Source: Oscillospiraceae bacterium
GTDB lineage: Bacteria > Bacillota > Clostridia > Oscillospirales > Oscillospiraceae
DNA length: 64,000 nucleotides
NCBI GenBank assembly: GCA_020025305.1
Contig: JAHHSG010000004.1
Coordinates: forward strand, 37,206-101,205
Reading direction: 5' to 3'
Shown: positions 42,320-50,769 of the stretch, in pieces
Position numbering within the stretch: position 1 is the first letter of the stretch
Layout of the letters: every line of letters begins with the position of its first letter
Notes under the pieces: model-generated
Database searches by the model: none
What the model was told of the DNA's origin: nothing
Seen by the model: the letters and a program-made list of their open reading frames with translations, nothing else
Made by a program: the position numbers and the translations under genes

Positions 42320-43178
42320 CTTCTGTTTTACCAAAAATACTGTATGCCGACCAGACCTGTTCCATTTCGGAGAAGGTGCTGGATACTTCCTCATTTTTCT
42401 GCTGTCCAATGGCTACGATCAGTGCATTCAAGAGACTCAGCGGAGCCGTCATAGAGTCTACAAAAGAGATCATGTCGCAGCTGACCAGCAGCGATGCGCC
42501 CGCCGCCTTATAAAGCGGCGACATCTTGCTGTCGGTTATGGCAATCACCTCTGCCCCGTGGCTCTTGGCAAAGTTCACTGCACTCACTGACACTTTAGAA
42601 TAGCGTGGAAAGCTGAGCCCCAGCAGAACATCACCGGGGCCAATATGTATGAGCTGCTCAAAAATCTCGCCGCCGCCGGAATTTTCTACCAGCCTTACAT
42701 TTTTAAAGATCCATTGCAGGTAAAAATGTAAATATCCTGCCAAAAACGCCGAAGAGCGCACCCCCAGAATATAGATGTGCTGCGCCTTAAGGAGCTTATC
42801 CACCACAAGATCAAATTCGCTGCGATCCACACTTTCAAGTGCGTCATGAATACTGACCATATCCCGGTGCAAAACGTTTTCCAGTACGTCCTGTCCCATC
42901 ATCTGATTCCGCGATACCTCAATACGCTGGATCGAGGTCAGCCGCCCACGGATCAGTTCCTGCAATGCCTTTTGCATATCCGGGTAGCCGCTATAGCCCA
43001 ATTGCGCCGCAAAGCGAACCACTGTGGACTCACTGGCATGGGCTGCTCGTCCCAGCCGACTGGCCGTCATAAAGGCGGCCTTATCGTAATTCTCCAGAAT
43101 GTAGTTGGCAATTCGCTTCTGCCCCTTGGAATAGCTACCCATATTAGACTGGATGATATGCAGTACATTTTTTATCAT
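42312..43178 (-). CDS. MurR/RpiR-family transcriptional regulator
   Basis: 288 residues. The N-terminal HTH_6 covers about 1-75 (YSKGQKRIANYILENYDKAA and HASESTVVRFAAQLGYSGYP); a SIS sugar-phosphate binding domain spans about 120-250 (IYILGVRSSAFLAGYL, GDVLLGLSFPRYSK). These regulators normally respond to phosphosugars. It overlaps rluB by 4 nt and the flavoprotein by 8 nt, so it is part of the housekeeping run rather than next to a sugar operon. Confidence 0.93.
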   Translation of the reverse strand: MIKNVLHIIQSNMGSYSKGQKRIANYILENYDKAAFMTASRLGRAAHASESTVVRFAAQLGYSGYPDMQKALQELIRGRLTSIQRIEVSRNQMMGQDVLENVLHRDMVSIHDALESVDRSEFDLVVDKLLKAQHIYILGVRSSAFLAGYLHFYLQWIFKNVRLVENSGGGEIFEQLIHIGPGDVLLGLSFPRYSKVSVSAVNFAKSHGAEVIAITDSKMSPLYKAAGASLLVSCDMISFVDSMTAPLSLLNALIVAIGQQKNEEVSSTFSEMEQVWSAYSIFGKTEDE

Positions 43179-43891
43179 ATATCATCGCTTCCCTTCAGTG
43201 CCGTGATCTCACTGTCATTTAAATATCGCCACTGTCCCGGCTGCAGATTGCCAAGGCTAAGTGTATGCTCCGCCACCCGCTGCAGCCGTACCACCTGCAA
43301 TCCGCACTGTTGGCACATCCGCCGAATCTGGTGGTTTTTCCCCTCATGGATCACAATTTCCATGAGGGCTTCCGATCCATTTTCTTTTATAAGCCGTACC
43401 TGCGCCGGGCGGATAGTTTCCTCGCCCAATTGTCGGACGGCGCGCAGACGTTCCACAGCGCCGGAGAGCATCCCGCGTACCGTCACATTGTACGTCTTAT
43501 TCACCTCCCCGCTGGGATGGATCAGCCGCTGCATCAAGGCACCGTCATTGGTGAACAGCAGCAAGCCTTCGGAATCCATATCCAGCCGTCCCACCGGGAA
43601 AACCCGGCTGCCGCAGTTCTGCACCAGCTGCGCCGCCGTTTTGCGTCCTCGCTCATCACAGACGGTCGTCACATAGCCGCGCGGCTTATTGAGCATGAGA
43701 TAGATTGGTGCAGGCCGCCCTGCAAGCGGCTTGCCGTCAATTTCAATGGAGTCAAGCGCCTCATCAGCACTCTGCCCTAATTGAGCGACCCTGCCATTCA
43801 CACAAACACGCCCGGCACGCAGCAGCTCTTCTGATGCGCGCCGGGAACAGACACCCGCCCGGGCAATAATTTTTTGTAATCGCTCCGTCAT
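43175..43891 (-). CDS. rluB: 23S rRNA pseudouridine synthase RluB-type
   Basis: 238 residues. An S4 RNA-binding domain at the N-terminus (RLQKIIARAGVCSRRASEELL) is followed by the catalytic GRLDMDSEGLLLFTNDG with the nucleophilic aspartate near residue 106, and EGKNHQIRRMC. It would modify helix 89 or 35 of 23S rRNA; which uridine is not clear. ATGA overlaps at both ends. Confidence 0.93.
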   Translation of the reverse strand: MTERLQKIIARAGVCSRRASEELLRAGRVCVNGRVAQLGQSADEALDSIEIDGKPLAGRPAPIYLMLNKPRGYVTTVCDERGRKTAAQLVQNCGSRVFPVGRLDMDSEGLLLFTNDGALMQRLIHPSGEVNKTYNVTVRGMLSGAVERLRAVRQLGEETIRPAQVRLIKENGSEALMEIVIHEGKNHQIRRMCQQCGLQVVRLQRVAEHTLSLGNLQPGQWRYLNDSEITALKGSDDI

Positions 43892-44691
43892 GGCGCATTT
43901 CCTTCCTCTCGCTCTGCCAAGAGGGCAAAGCCGTAATCATACAGTGCAGCGTGATCCTGCCAATCGTTGCCGTCATTGAGTGTCACTGCCACCAATAGCC
44001 GCCCCTGACGCACAGCGCAGCTGACCAGTGTGCGTCCGGCAGCTTTTGTATAACCGGTCTTCAGGCCGATGCATCCATCCACATCTCGCAGCAGGCGGTT
44101 GTGATTGGTCATAGTTCGTCCCCCAACGGTAGCCTGCCGCGTGGAGGCAATCCGCATAAGGCCGGGATTTTTTGCGGCGCAGACCGCAAGCCGCGCCATG
44201 TCCCGAGCCGTAGAGTAATGTGCCTCGTCATCCAAGCCGTTGGGATTGGCAAAAGAAGTATGCTCCATCCCCAGTGCCAGCGCCTTGTCGTTCATCTCTG
44301 CCACGAAGTCATCCACGCTGCCGCTGCATGCCTCCGCCAATGCCAGGGCCGCATCGTTCCCGCTGCATAAAAGAAGTCCATACAGCAGTTCTTCCACCGT
44401 GACCTGCTCTCCCACCTTCAAATACATGGAAGATCCCTCTGTCATGTGAGTTTCCTTTACATCAATTCTCTTATATAGAGAATCATGTTCCAGTGCAACC
44501 AAAGCCGTCATAATTTTCGTGGTGCTGGCAATCAGCATCTGCCGATCCGGATTTTTTTCATAGAGTACCTCCCCCGTCTCACCATCCATTAAAATGGCAG
44601 AGACGGCGGAGATCCCGGGCTGCGCTGCACTGCACGGTACGATACCAAACAGCAATGCCGCAGCACATAAAAACGCCCAAAATTTGCCCAT
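43888..44691 (-). CDS. dacF: D-alanyl-D-alanine carboxypeptidase (DacF-like)
   Basis: 267 residues with signal peptide (FWAFLCAAALLFGIVPCSAA). Penicillin-binding motifs: STTK (SxxK) near residue 54, SGND (SxN) near 112 and KTGYTKAAG (KTG) near 206. Trims stem peptides outside the membrane; DacF-type enzymes act in spore cortex as well as vegetative wall. It lacks the C-terminal amphipathic anchor domain of PBP5, being about 120 residues shorter. Confidence 0.93.
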   Translation of the reverse strand: MGKFWAFLCAAALLFGIVPCSAAQPGISAVSAILMDGETGEVLYEKNPDRQMLIASTTKIMTALVALEHDSLYKRIDVKETHMTEGSSMYLKVGEQVTVEELLYGLLLCSGNDAALALAEACSGSVDDFVAEMNDKALALGMEHTSFANPNGLDDEAHYSTARDMARLAVCAAKNPGLMRIASTRQATVGGRTMTNHNRLLRDVDGCIGLKTGYTKAAGRTLVSCAVRQGRLLVAVTLNDGNDWQDHAALYDYGFALLAEREEGNAP

Positions 44692-44732
44692 GGAACCATC
44701 CTCTCAACTGATCATAGTTCCATTCTATTCAT

Positions 44733-45128
44733 TTAAAACTCGGACTTTTCCTTTTTCTTATCGATATAGTTCTCCACACGATCCATGACCTGGGGAACCA
44801 TCTCAATGACACGGTCTGCCGTAGACATTGCCGGCGCACCTACCGGCAGCATGCGCGTCACGCCGTCTTTCACCACCAGAAAGGCCACCGGTTCCACCTT
44901 CATGCCGGCCGTGCTGCCACCACCAAACTTATTGGCACCAGCCTGTTTTCCGTAATCCCCGCCACCGCAGCCGAAGCCGAAGCTGAGGCGGGAGACGGGA
45001 ATCAGCGTCACACCATCGGCCGTAGTGATGGGCTGGCCCACAATCGTATTGGAATCCACCATTGCACGAATCTTGTCTATGGAGCTCTCCATGAGCTCGG
45101 TTAGAGTTCTCTTTTCGTTCTTTTCCAT
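44733..45128 (-). CDS. ytfJ: GerW-family sporulation protein (YtfJ)
   Basis: 131 residues. The family signature is clear: LMESSIDKIRAMVDSNTIVG, ADGVTLIPVSRLSFGFGCGGG and VEPVAFLVVKDG. In Bacillus GerW is needed for germination through the GerA receptor. It stands between DUF2953 and dacF, the standard neighbourhood. Confidence 0.95.
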   Translation of the reverse strand: MEKNEKRTLTELMESSIDKIRAMVDSNTIVGQPITTADGVTLIPVSRLSFGFGCGGGDYGKQAGANKFGGGSTAGMKVEPVAFLVVKDGVTRMLPVGAPAMSTADRVIEMVPQVMDRVENYIDKKKEKSEF

Positions 45129-45149
45129 AGTCCGCTTCCTTTCCGTATC

Positions 45150-45794
45150 TTAAACAGTTTTAGTGTTTTCAGCCTGTATCACTGCCGCCCTTTTCTTCCA
45201 CGCAGCGTACCATCGCAGCACCGGCACAGCCAACGTCAGTACAATGCCAATGAGGTCGCCCAGACGAAAACTGAAGCCTACAGCGCCCTCCAGCTGGGTC
45301 TTGGAGCTCTCAAAATCCGTCTCCAGATGGATGTGAGGATCCGGTATTTGCAGCAGTCGCTCCAGCTGGGGCATGACCGTCCACATGGCCGTGTTGGCCC
45401 AGCCATATACCTGCGCCAGCTGCGCCGGGTCATCTCCGCCAAAAGTCACACACAGCCGCAGGGGATCAATGCGCATACGGCGCCGTGTTTTGCCAAGTGC
45501 CTTTTGCAGCGCCTCCCAAAGGTCAGGGAGCGCTGGTCGGATTTCTCGGAAGGTAGGGCGTGGCATCTTTTTTTCCGTTGCCTCTTGGCGTCCTTTTTTG
45601 CGCTCGACCGCCTCTTCCGAGGCTTTTGTCCGGGGCTTCTTTTTTTCCTTGGCCGGCACAAGAGGAATTTTTACAGCCCCTACCTTAGCTACGACGCACA
45701 GCGTCTGGCCAAAGGTAATGCTGATCCCTACCCGAAGCAGCAGAATAAAGAGAAGCAGCACCGCTATGCCACCAAGGATCCACCAAATGACCAC
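45150..45794 (-). CDS. DUF2953 domain protein
   Basis: 214 residues from a GTG at 45794, which follows GGGAGGC; a longer start 7 codons upstream is possible. One N-terminal membrane segment (WWILGGIAVLLLFILLLRVG), a charged lysine/glutamate-rich stretch near 50-85, then the DUF2953 core: LCVTFGGDDPAQLAQVYGWAN and HLETDFESSKTQLEG. Function unknown; the gene accompanies ytfJ in many Clostridia, suggesting sporulation. Confidence 0.87.
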   Translation of the reverse strand: MVIWWILGGIAVLLLFILLLRVGISITFGQTLCVVAKVGAVKIPLVPAKEKKKPRTKASEEAVERKKGRQEATEKKMPRPTFREIRPALPDLWEALQKALGKTRRRMRIDPLRLCVTFGGDDPAQLAQVYGWANTAMWTVMPQLERLLQIPDPHIHLETDFESSKTQLEGAVGFSFRLGDLIGIVLTLAVPVLRWYAAWKKRAAVIQAENTKTV

Positions 45795-45821
45795 GCTGCC
45801 TCCCCTCCTTTCCAATCATGC

Positions 45822-46409
45822 TTATTCCCCGGACGGTACATTCTCCACCAGTTCGCCGTTCTCGTCCAAGCGCAGCTGTCCATCCGCTTCCAGCCCCGGC
45901 ATTTCCGGCAGATCCTCCAGAGAATTCAGATGAAAAGACCGCAAAAAAGTCTTTGTGGTGCGATATAGATGGGGGCGTCCCGGAACCTGCAGCCGTCCGC
46001 ATTCCTCGATAAGATGACGATCCAGCAGCAGCCCCACCGTATAGGAGCTATCCACGCCGCGGATCTGATCCACATAAGCTCGGGTGGTTGGCTGATAGTA
46101 AGCAATGATGGTCAGCACCTCCAGCGCCGGCTGGCTCAGTTTGGCAGGCTTGCGGATCTCAAACGCCTTTCGGATCGTATCTGCATATTCCGGTGCCGAG
46201 CACATCTGATAGCTGTCCTCCATCCGTACCAAGCGGATTCCGCGGCGTTCAAAGCTGTAGTAGTCCATCAGTTTTTGCAGCACCATCTTTACCGTGTGCG
46301 CATCCAGGTCGGTAGCCATGCATATGCGATCAAGTGAGACCGGCTCGCCGGAGGCAAACAGGATCCCCTCTACCGTTGCCTCAATTTCCTTCATTTCCAG
46401 ATTTTCCAT
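45822..46409 (-). CDS. scpB: Segregation and condensation protein B
   Basis: 195 residues. Two winged-helix domains; begins MKEIEATVEGILFASGEPVS near residue 6, with KLSQPALEVLTIIAYYQPTTRAYVDQIRGVDS (partly quoted) in the second. Part of the SMC-ScpAB condensin. Follows scpA by 4 nt. Confidence 0.96.
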   Translation of the reverse strand: MENLEMKEIEATVEGILFASGEPVSLDRICMATDLDAHTVKMVLQKLMDYYSFERRGIRLVRMEDSYQMCSAPEYADTIRKAFEIRKPAKLSQPALEVLTIIAYYQPTTRAYVDQIRGVDSSYTVGLLLDRHLIEECGRLQVPGRPHLYRTTKTFLRSFHLNSLEDLPEMPGLEADGQLRLDENGELVENVPSGE

Positions 46410-46413
46410 CGGA

Positions 46414-47202
46414 TTATGTCCTCACTTCCATTTCAGGTTCGTCACTTTGCCACGAGACCGTACAGTCGGAACTGGAACCTGCCAGATGAATCATGTGGCT
46501 GCGGCACAACTCCAACACTGCCATGAAAGTTGCTACCAGCTCACTGCGGCTTTTGCTGCCGCGAAAGAGCAGTAAAAAGCGGGTAATGCCGCCTGACCTC
46601 AGACGATGCAGCAATTCTTTAGCCTTCGCCTCCACGGAATAAGGTTCCCGCTTAACGATCTCCTCAAAGGCGCTGAATGGCGGTGTGTCTACTTGCCCGC
46701 GCCGATCCAGAATTTCCTGCATGGCAATCACCAGATCCCCCGGGTCTTGGCTGTATTCAAAGATTTTCCCCCGCTTTACCGGCTCAGGCCCCCGGGTAAT
46801 GACACTGCGCCCGAATTCGTTCATCTCTTCCATGCGCTGGGTGAGGCACTTAATCTTGAGATAGCACTCGCTTCGCTGCCGCTCCTCCAGAGATTTGATC
46901 AGGGCATCCATTTCACTTTGGGCCTCTTCATCCTCGATGGATAGCAGCATCCGCGTCTTGATATACATCAAGTGGGCCGCCATGGTGACAAATTCACTGG
47001 CTACTTCCAGATCCATCTGCTGGCGCTGCTCTAAATAGGCCAGATACTGATCCAATATCAGTGCAATGGGAATATCTTGAATTTCTATTTTATTCTTACT
47101 CAATAAAAAGAGGATCAGATCCAACGGGCCTTCGAAGTCCTCCATGGTTTCACTGGCTTTGGTCTGCACCACCTTTTCCAGTTTGAAAATCGGATTATCC
47201 AA
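46414..47202 (-). CDS. scpA: Segregation and condensation protein A
   Basis: 262 residues, kleisin subunit of SMC condensin. DFEGPLDLILFLLSKNKIEIQDI (here FEGPLDLILFLLSKNKI) near residue 24 and ASEFVTMAAHLMYIKTRMLL near 66 are the family blocks; a winged helix ends the protein. The smc gene is not in the window. Confidence 0.96.
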   Translation of the reverse strand: MDNPIFKLEKVVQTKASETMEDFEGPLDLILFLLSKNKIEIQDIPIALILDQYLAYLEQRQQMDLEVASEFVTMAAHLMYIKTRMLLSIEDEEAQSEMDALIKSLEERQRSECYLKIKCLTQRMEEMNEFGRSVITRGPEPVKRGKIFEYSQDPGDLVIAMQEILDRRGQVDTPPFSAFEEIVKREPYSVEAKAKELLHRLRSGGITRFLLLFRGSKSRSELVATFMAVLELCRSHMIHLAGSSSDCTVSWQSDEPEMEVRT

Positions 47203-47213
47203 TCATTTACACC

Positions 47214-47867
47214 TCAAATACTAACGATATGGTTAAATAAATCAAAAATAGCCCAAATCATGCGGTTCAGCCATCCGCCACCCATGCCTGTGATGACCAG
47301 TACCCACAGCAAGATCATGCCCAAATGCTCATAGCGCAGAATAAACGCATACTGTCGGTCGGGCAACAGCGCAAGGAGCACCTTCGAACCATCCAACGGC
47401 GGAATGGGAATGAGGTTGAAAAGCCCCAAGCCAATGGAGAGCAGGGCTGTACGCATCAAGAAGACGGTCAGATATGCCCACAGGGCATGGGGCAGCACGG
47501 TCCCCGTCCCATGTGCCAATCCAAGGCACAAAAACGCCAACAGAAAGTTGGAGACAGGCCCGGCAAGCGCCGTCAAGGCCATACCTTGCTTTGGCTTTTT
47601 AAAATAATGAGGGTTCACGGGTACGGGTTTGGCCCAGCCAAACCCCACAAAGACCATCATGGCAAGCCCGATCCAGTCGATATGCCGCAGCGGATTCAAA
47701 CTCAACCGATGCTGTCGCTTGGCCGTAGGATCTCCCAGTGCCAGTGCCGCAAGGCCATGGCACAACTCGTGCACCGTCAGGCACAAAAATACGGACACCA
47801 GCCGCAACACCATATCCTGCATGGAGCCAAAATCCAGCGCATTCCATAAATCTGTCAAATAATGCAA
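47214..47867 (-). CDS. Site-2 protease family (M50) membrane protease
   Basis: 217 residues from a TTG at 47867, 7 nt after AAAGGAG; a second TTG 21 nt earlier is in frame but lies before the site. The zinc motif HELCH is near residue 35, with NLIPIPPLDGSKVL (the second metal ligand aspartate) near 150; about five membrane helices. Resembles YwhC-type intramembrane proteases commonly located upstream of scpAB. Substrate not known. Confidence 0.92.
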   Translation of the reverse strand: MHYLTDLWNALDFGSMQDMVLRLVSVFLCLTVHELCHGLAALALGDPTAKRQHRLSLNPLRHIDWIGLAMMVFVGFGWAKPVPVNPHYFKKPKQGMALTALAGPVSNFLLAFLCLGLAHGTGTVLPHALWAYLTVFLMRTALLSIGLGLFNLIPIPPLDGSKVLLALLPDRQYAFILRYEHLGMILLWVLVITGMGGGWLNRMIWAIFDLFNHIVSI

Positions 47868-48070
47868 AACTGATCTCCTTTTAGGCAATATTAACCCAGA
47901 TTATAGAATACAGTATACCAAAAAATATGCCCCAATACAAGGGAAATCATCCCCTGCTATTTTCAGAAAATACATTTATGACAAATAGTATCTATTTGTT
48001 ACCGTTTAGCAGGAATATTTGTCATTAAGCTGTATCTTCTTTGTAACGATGATGTGACTATGTTGTGGTA

Positions 48071-48076
48071 TAGTAT
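48071..48076 (+). promoter_or_regulatory. Extended -10 of the small membrane protein gene
   Basis: TGG-TATAGT (TG at 48068-48069) about 50 bp before the start; the -35 region is poor (TTGTAA at about 24 bp spacing). 47868-48060 holds no gene. Confidence 0.4.
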
Positions 48077-48124
48077 AAGCATAAAACAAGATGTACCTAG
48101 CAACGTTTTAGAAAGGAGATCACT

Positions 48125-48331
48125 ATGAAATACATCGAAAAACTGAAAACCACCATCACTACTCTGGTTATACTGTGCGTTCTTTGCGCCGTTGCCGCAT
48201 TTTTCCTGCCGAATGTACTCGGTCTGGTGTTCTCCTATGCAGCCATTATTCTGGCTGCGGCCGTGCTTGTCCTCAGTGCTGCCGGTGTCACCGCACTGCT
48301 GCATAACTCGAGGCGTAATACAGCTGTATAA
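48125..48331 (+). CDS. 68-residue two-segment membrane protein
   Basis: 68 residues, MKYIEKLKTTITTLVILCVL onward. Two hydrophobic segments, about 12-31 and 35-59, with a basic tail (HNSRRN). AAAGGAG lies 7 nt before the ATG and a strong terminator follows, so it is an independent gene. No family recognised; it stands alone between housekeeping operons on the opposite strand. Confidence 0.75.
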   Translation: MKYIEKLKTTITTLVILCVLCAVAAFFLPNVLGLVFSYAAIILAAAVLVLSAAGVTALLHNSRRNTAV

Positions 48332-48345
48332 AAAGTAAATGTGTA

Positions 48346-48376
48346 AACCCGGCACAGCTTACCGCTGTGCCGGGTT
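48346..48376 (+). terminator. Terminator of the 68-residue gene
   Basis: AACCCGGCACAGC / GCTGTGCCGGGTTTTT with 5-nt loop. Confidence 0.9.
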
Positions 48377-48409
48377 TTTATTCCGTCCGGGGAGTATCAG
48401 AGGAGAAAA

Positions 48410-48446
48410 AAATAACCGGCCTTCCGTAGAGGAAAGCCGGTTATTT
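48410..48446 (-). terminator. tsf terminator
   Basis: AAATAACCGGC.TTTCC stem pairing with GGAAGGCCGGTTATTT; the minus strand continues TTTTTTC. Confidence 0.85.
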
Positions 48447-48471
48447 AACTCTTCAGCTAAGGAAGCGCACC

Positions 48472-49374
48472 TTACTTCACCATGGAAGCAATCTCAGCTG
48501 CGAAATCCTCCTGCTTCTTCTCAATGCCCTCGCCCTTCTCAAAGCGGATCGCATCCAGGAACTTGACCTTGCCCTTACCGGCGGTTTCAATATACTTCTC
48601 CACGGTCATGTCGCCATCCTTAACGAAGGACTGCTGCAGCAGGCAGTTCTCGGAGTAGAACTTGTTCATCTTACCCATGACGATCTTCTCCTTCACCTGC
48701 GCAGGCTTGGAGGCCATCTTAGGATCGTTGTCCATCTGCACCAGCATGATCTTCTTCTCCTCATCCAGAACATCCTGGGTCACCAGAGACTTATCCCAGA
48801 AACGAGGATTCAAAGCGGCAATCTGCATAGCCACGTCACGGCCGATCTCCACAGCGTCAACGTCGCCCTCCACGGCCATATTCACCAACACGCCGATCTT
48901 ACCGCCGGCATGGACGTAAGCGGCAGAAACACCGTCAGCAAAGCGAGCAAAACGGCGAACCTTAATGTTCTCACCGATGGTCAGTACCATCTCCTGCTGC
49001 TGCTGCAGCACAGTCAGGTCGGTATCCAGATACTTGCACTCCATCAGAGCATCCAGATCAGCAGGGTTCTCCTTAGCCACGGTAGCAGCCACACCCTTGA
49101 CGAATTCCTGGAACTTCTCATTCTTACCAACAAAGTCCGTCTCAGCATTGACCTCGACCACAACGCCGACACCGTCCACCACAGCGGCGTAAGCCATACC
49201 TTCAGCGGCAATGCGGCCAGCTTTCTTGGCAGAAGCAGCCATTCCCTTCTCACGCAGCCACTCGACTGCCTTATCCATATCGCCGTCACAAGCGGTCAGA
49301 GCCTTCTTGCAATCCATCATGCCTACGCCTGTCATCTCACGCAGGTTCTTCACATCAGCAGCAGAAAAAGCCAT
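48472..49374 (-). CDS. tsf: Elongation factor Ts
   Basis: 300 residues. Nucleotide exchange factor for EF-Tu. VKNLREMTGVGMMDCKKAL, the UBA-type start, EVNAETDFVGKNEKF and the core and dimer regions are complete. Follows rpsB, with a hairpin between them. Confidence 0.97.
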   Translation of the reverse strand: MAFSAADVKNLREMTGVGMMDCKKALTACDGDMDKAVEWLREKGMAASAKKAGRIAAEGMAYAAVVDGVGVVVEVNAETDFVGKNEKFQEFVKGVAATVAKENPADLDALMECKYLDTDLTVLQQQQEMVLTIGENIKVRRFARFADGVSAAYVHAGGKIGVLVNMAVEGDVDAVEIGRDVAMQIAALNPRFWDKSLVTQDVLDEEKKIMLVQMDNDPKMASKPAQVKEKIVMGKMNKFYSENCLLQQSFVKDGDMTVEKYIETAGKGKVKFLDAIRFEKGEGIEKKQEDFAAEIASMVK

Positions 49375-49406
49375 TTTTATATCCTCCAGTAAAATATAAT
49401 GAAAAT

Positions 49407-49431
49407 GGGGCAGGGCATCAAACCCTGCCCC
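49407..49431 (-). terminator. Hairpin between rpsB and tsf
   Basis: GGGGCAGGG / CCCTGCCCC with 7-nt loop, followed on the minus strand by ATTTTCATT. Probably a partial terminator that lowers tsf relative to rpsB. Confidence 0.65.
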
Positions 49432-49467
49432 GTTGGTTTACGCGGTTATCGTGTTCGATCTCTTAGA

Positions 49468-50184
49468 TTACTCAGCATCTGCAGCCTCTTCGGTCTGCTC
49501 ACCCTGACGGCCTTCCAGCATAGCGTTAGCCATGACGGAGGAGATCAGCTTAATGGCGCGGATAGCGTCATCGTTGCCGGGGATAGGATAATCAATCTCA
49601 TCGGGATCGCAGTTGGTATCAGCGATTGCCACAACGGGAATACCCAGACGATGTGCCTCGGCAATAGCGTTGCGCTCCTTGCGGGTATCAACGATGAACA
49701 GAGCGCCGGGCAGCTTCTTCATATCCTTCACGCCGCCCAGATACTTCTCCAGCTTCTCGATCTCGCCCATGTGCTTCATAACTTCCTTCTTGGGCAGCAT
49801 ATCGAAGGTGCCGTCAGCCTGCATGGCCTTAAGCTGGTTCAGACGATCCACACGGGTACGCATGGTCTTGAAGTTGGTCATCATACCGCCCAACCAACGA
49901 GCGTTGACATAGAACATGTTGCAGCGCAGAGCCTCATCTTTGATAGCCTCCTGTGCCTGCTTCTTGGTACCGACAAACAGCAGGGACTGGCCGTTCTCGG
50001 ACAGCTGACGGACGAAGTTATAAGCCTCCTCCAGCTTCTTCACGGTCTTCTGCAGGTCGATGATATAGATCCCGTTGCGCTCGGTGTAGATATAGGGAGC
50101 CATCTTGGGGTTCCAGCGACGGGTCTGGTGACCGAAGTGTACGCCTGCTTCCAGCAGAGCTTTCATGGATACGACATTTGCCAT
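49468..50184 (-). CDS. rpsB: 30S ribosomal protein S2
   Basis: 238 residues. MKALLEAGVHFGHQTRRWNPK near the start, FVGTKKQAQEAI and PVVAIADTNCDPDEIDYPIPGNDDA (partly quoted as PVVAIADTNCDPD) are family blocks. Behind AAAGGAG; first gene of rpsB-tsf. Confidence 0.97.
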   Translation of the reverse strand: MANVVSMKALLEAGVHFGHQTRRWNPKMAPYIYTERNGIYIIDLQKTVKKLEEAYNFVRQLSENGQSLLFVGTKKQAQEAIKDEALRCNMFYVNARWLGGMMTNFKTMRTRVDRLNQLKAMQADGTFDMLPKKEVMKHMGEIEKLEKYLGGVKDMKKLPGALFIVDTRKERNAIAEAHRLGIPVVAIADTNCDPDEIDYPIPGNDDAIRAIKLISSVMANAMLEGRQGEQTEEAADAE

Positions 50185-50202
50185 TTTGTTGTTTCTCCTT
50201 TG

Positions 50203-50277
50203 ATTTTAGTTTTACCTCCAGTCTTTTCCTCCCCCCGGCCAACCTTGCAAGGCACCGACCGAAAGTCCAAGACTGTG
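50203..50277 (-). promoter_or_regulatory. Structured 5' leader of rpsB
   Basis: On the minus strand CAGTCTT (50275-50269) can pair with AAGACTG (50225-50219), closing an inner region with GGAC, TTTCGGTCGG, TTGCAAGG, TTGGCC and GGGGGGAGG. The shape suggests autoregulation by S2, as in other rpsB leaders; it does not match a leader I can name. Confidence 0.5.
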
Positions 50278-50291
50278 CGGAATGCTGAAAT

Positions 50292-50320
50292 ATAATACCA
50301 TAGATGCGAAAAAATTGCAA
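50292..50320 (-). promoter_or_regulatory. Sigma-A promoter of rpsB-tsf
   Basis: Minus-strand TTGCAA (50320-50315), 17-bp spacer, TATTAT (50297-50292). Confidence 0.7.
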
Positions 50321-50385
50321 GAGCAATTTTCTTTTTTCTCCGCTGGTTTCTCTGCTTTACGACGGATCTTTCCGCTTCCGGTTAT

Positions 50386-50670
50386 TTAAAACCAACGATG
50401 CCGTTTTCGTTCATTGGCAGGCTCACAACGGCGGGGCATTTTGTTGATGAGGATAATGTCATCCCCGATGCGCTCAATGCAGTCCCAAGGAATATAGTAA
50501 TCCTCTCCCCTGCCAAACAGCCCGAAAAAGCGGCATGGGCCAAAGACGATCAGTGCCATTACCTCACCGTCCGGAATACGGATTTCCACGTCACCTACAT
50601 ATCCCAGTCGAGTACCATCACACATATTGATGACCTCTTTGCACTGTAAAAGTGAAAACCGGTTGATCAT
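50386..50670 (-). CDS. ymxH: YlmC/YmxH-family sporulation protein (PRC-barrel)
   Basis: 94 residues. PRC-barrel type small protein: KEVINMCDGTRLGYVGDVEI and FGLFGRGEDYYIPWDCIERIGDDIILI (partly quoted). The family is sporulation-linked in Bacillus and Clostridia without a defined function. The ATG at 50670 follows GGTGAAGG; an in-frame start 4 codons earlier is possible. Confidence 0.9.
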   Translation of the reverse strand: MINRFSLLQCKEVINMCDGTRLGYVGDVEIRIPDGEVMALIVFGPCRFFGLFGRGEDYYIPWDCIERIGDDIILINKMPRRCEPANERKRHRWF

Positions 50671-50726
50671 AGCCTTCACCACCTCATGGGCAGTTTATGC
50701 CCCGGCTGTTTTGTCCTATGCTCCGC

Positions 50727-50760
50727 AAAATCCCCGCGCTCCGGGGAGCGCGGGGATTTT
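50727..50760 (-). terminator. Terminator of the glutamate dehydrogenase pair
   Basis: AAAATCCCCGCGCT / AGCGCGGGGATTTT with a CCGGGG loop; can work both ways. Confidence 0.9.
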
Positions 50761-50769
50761 TGAGTTTTC

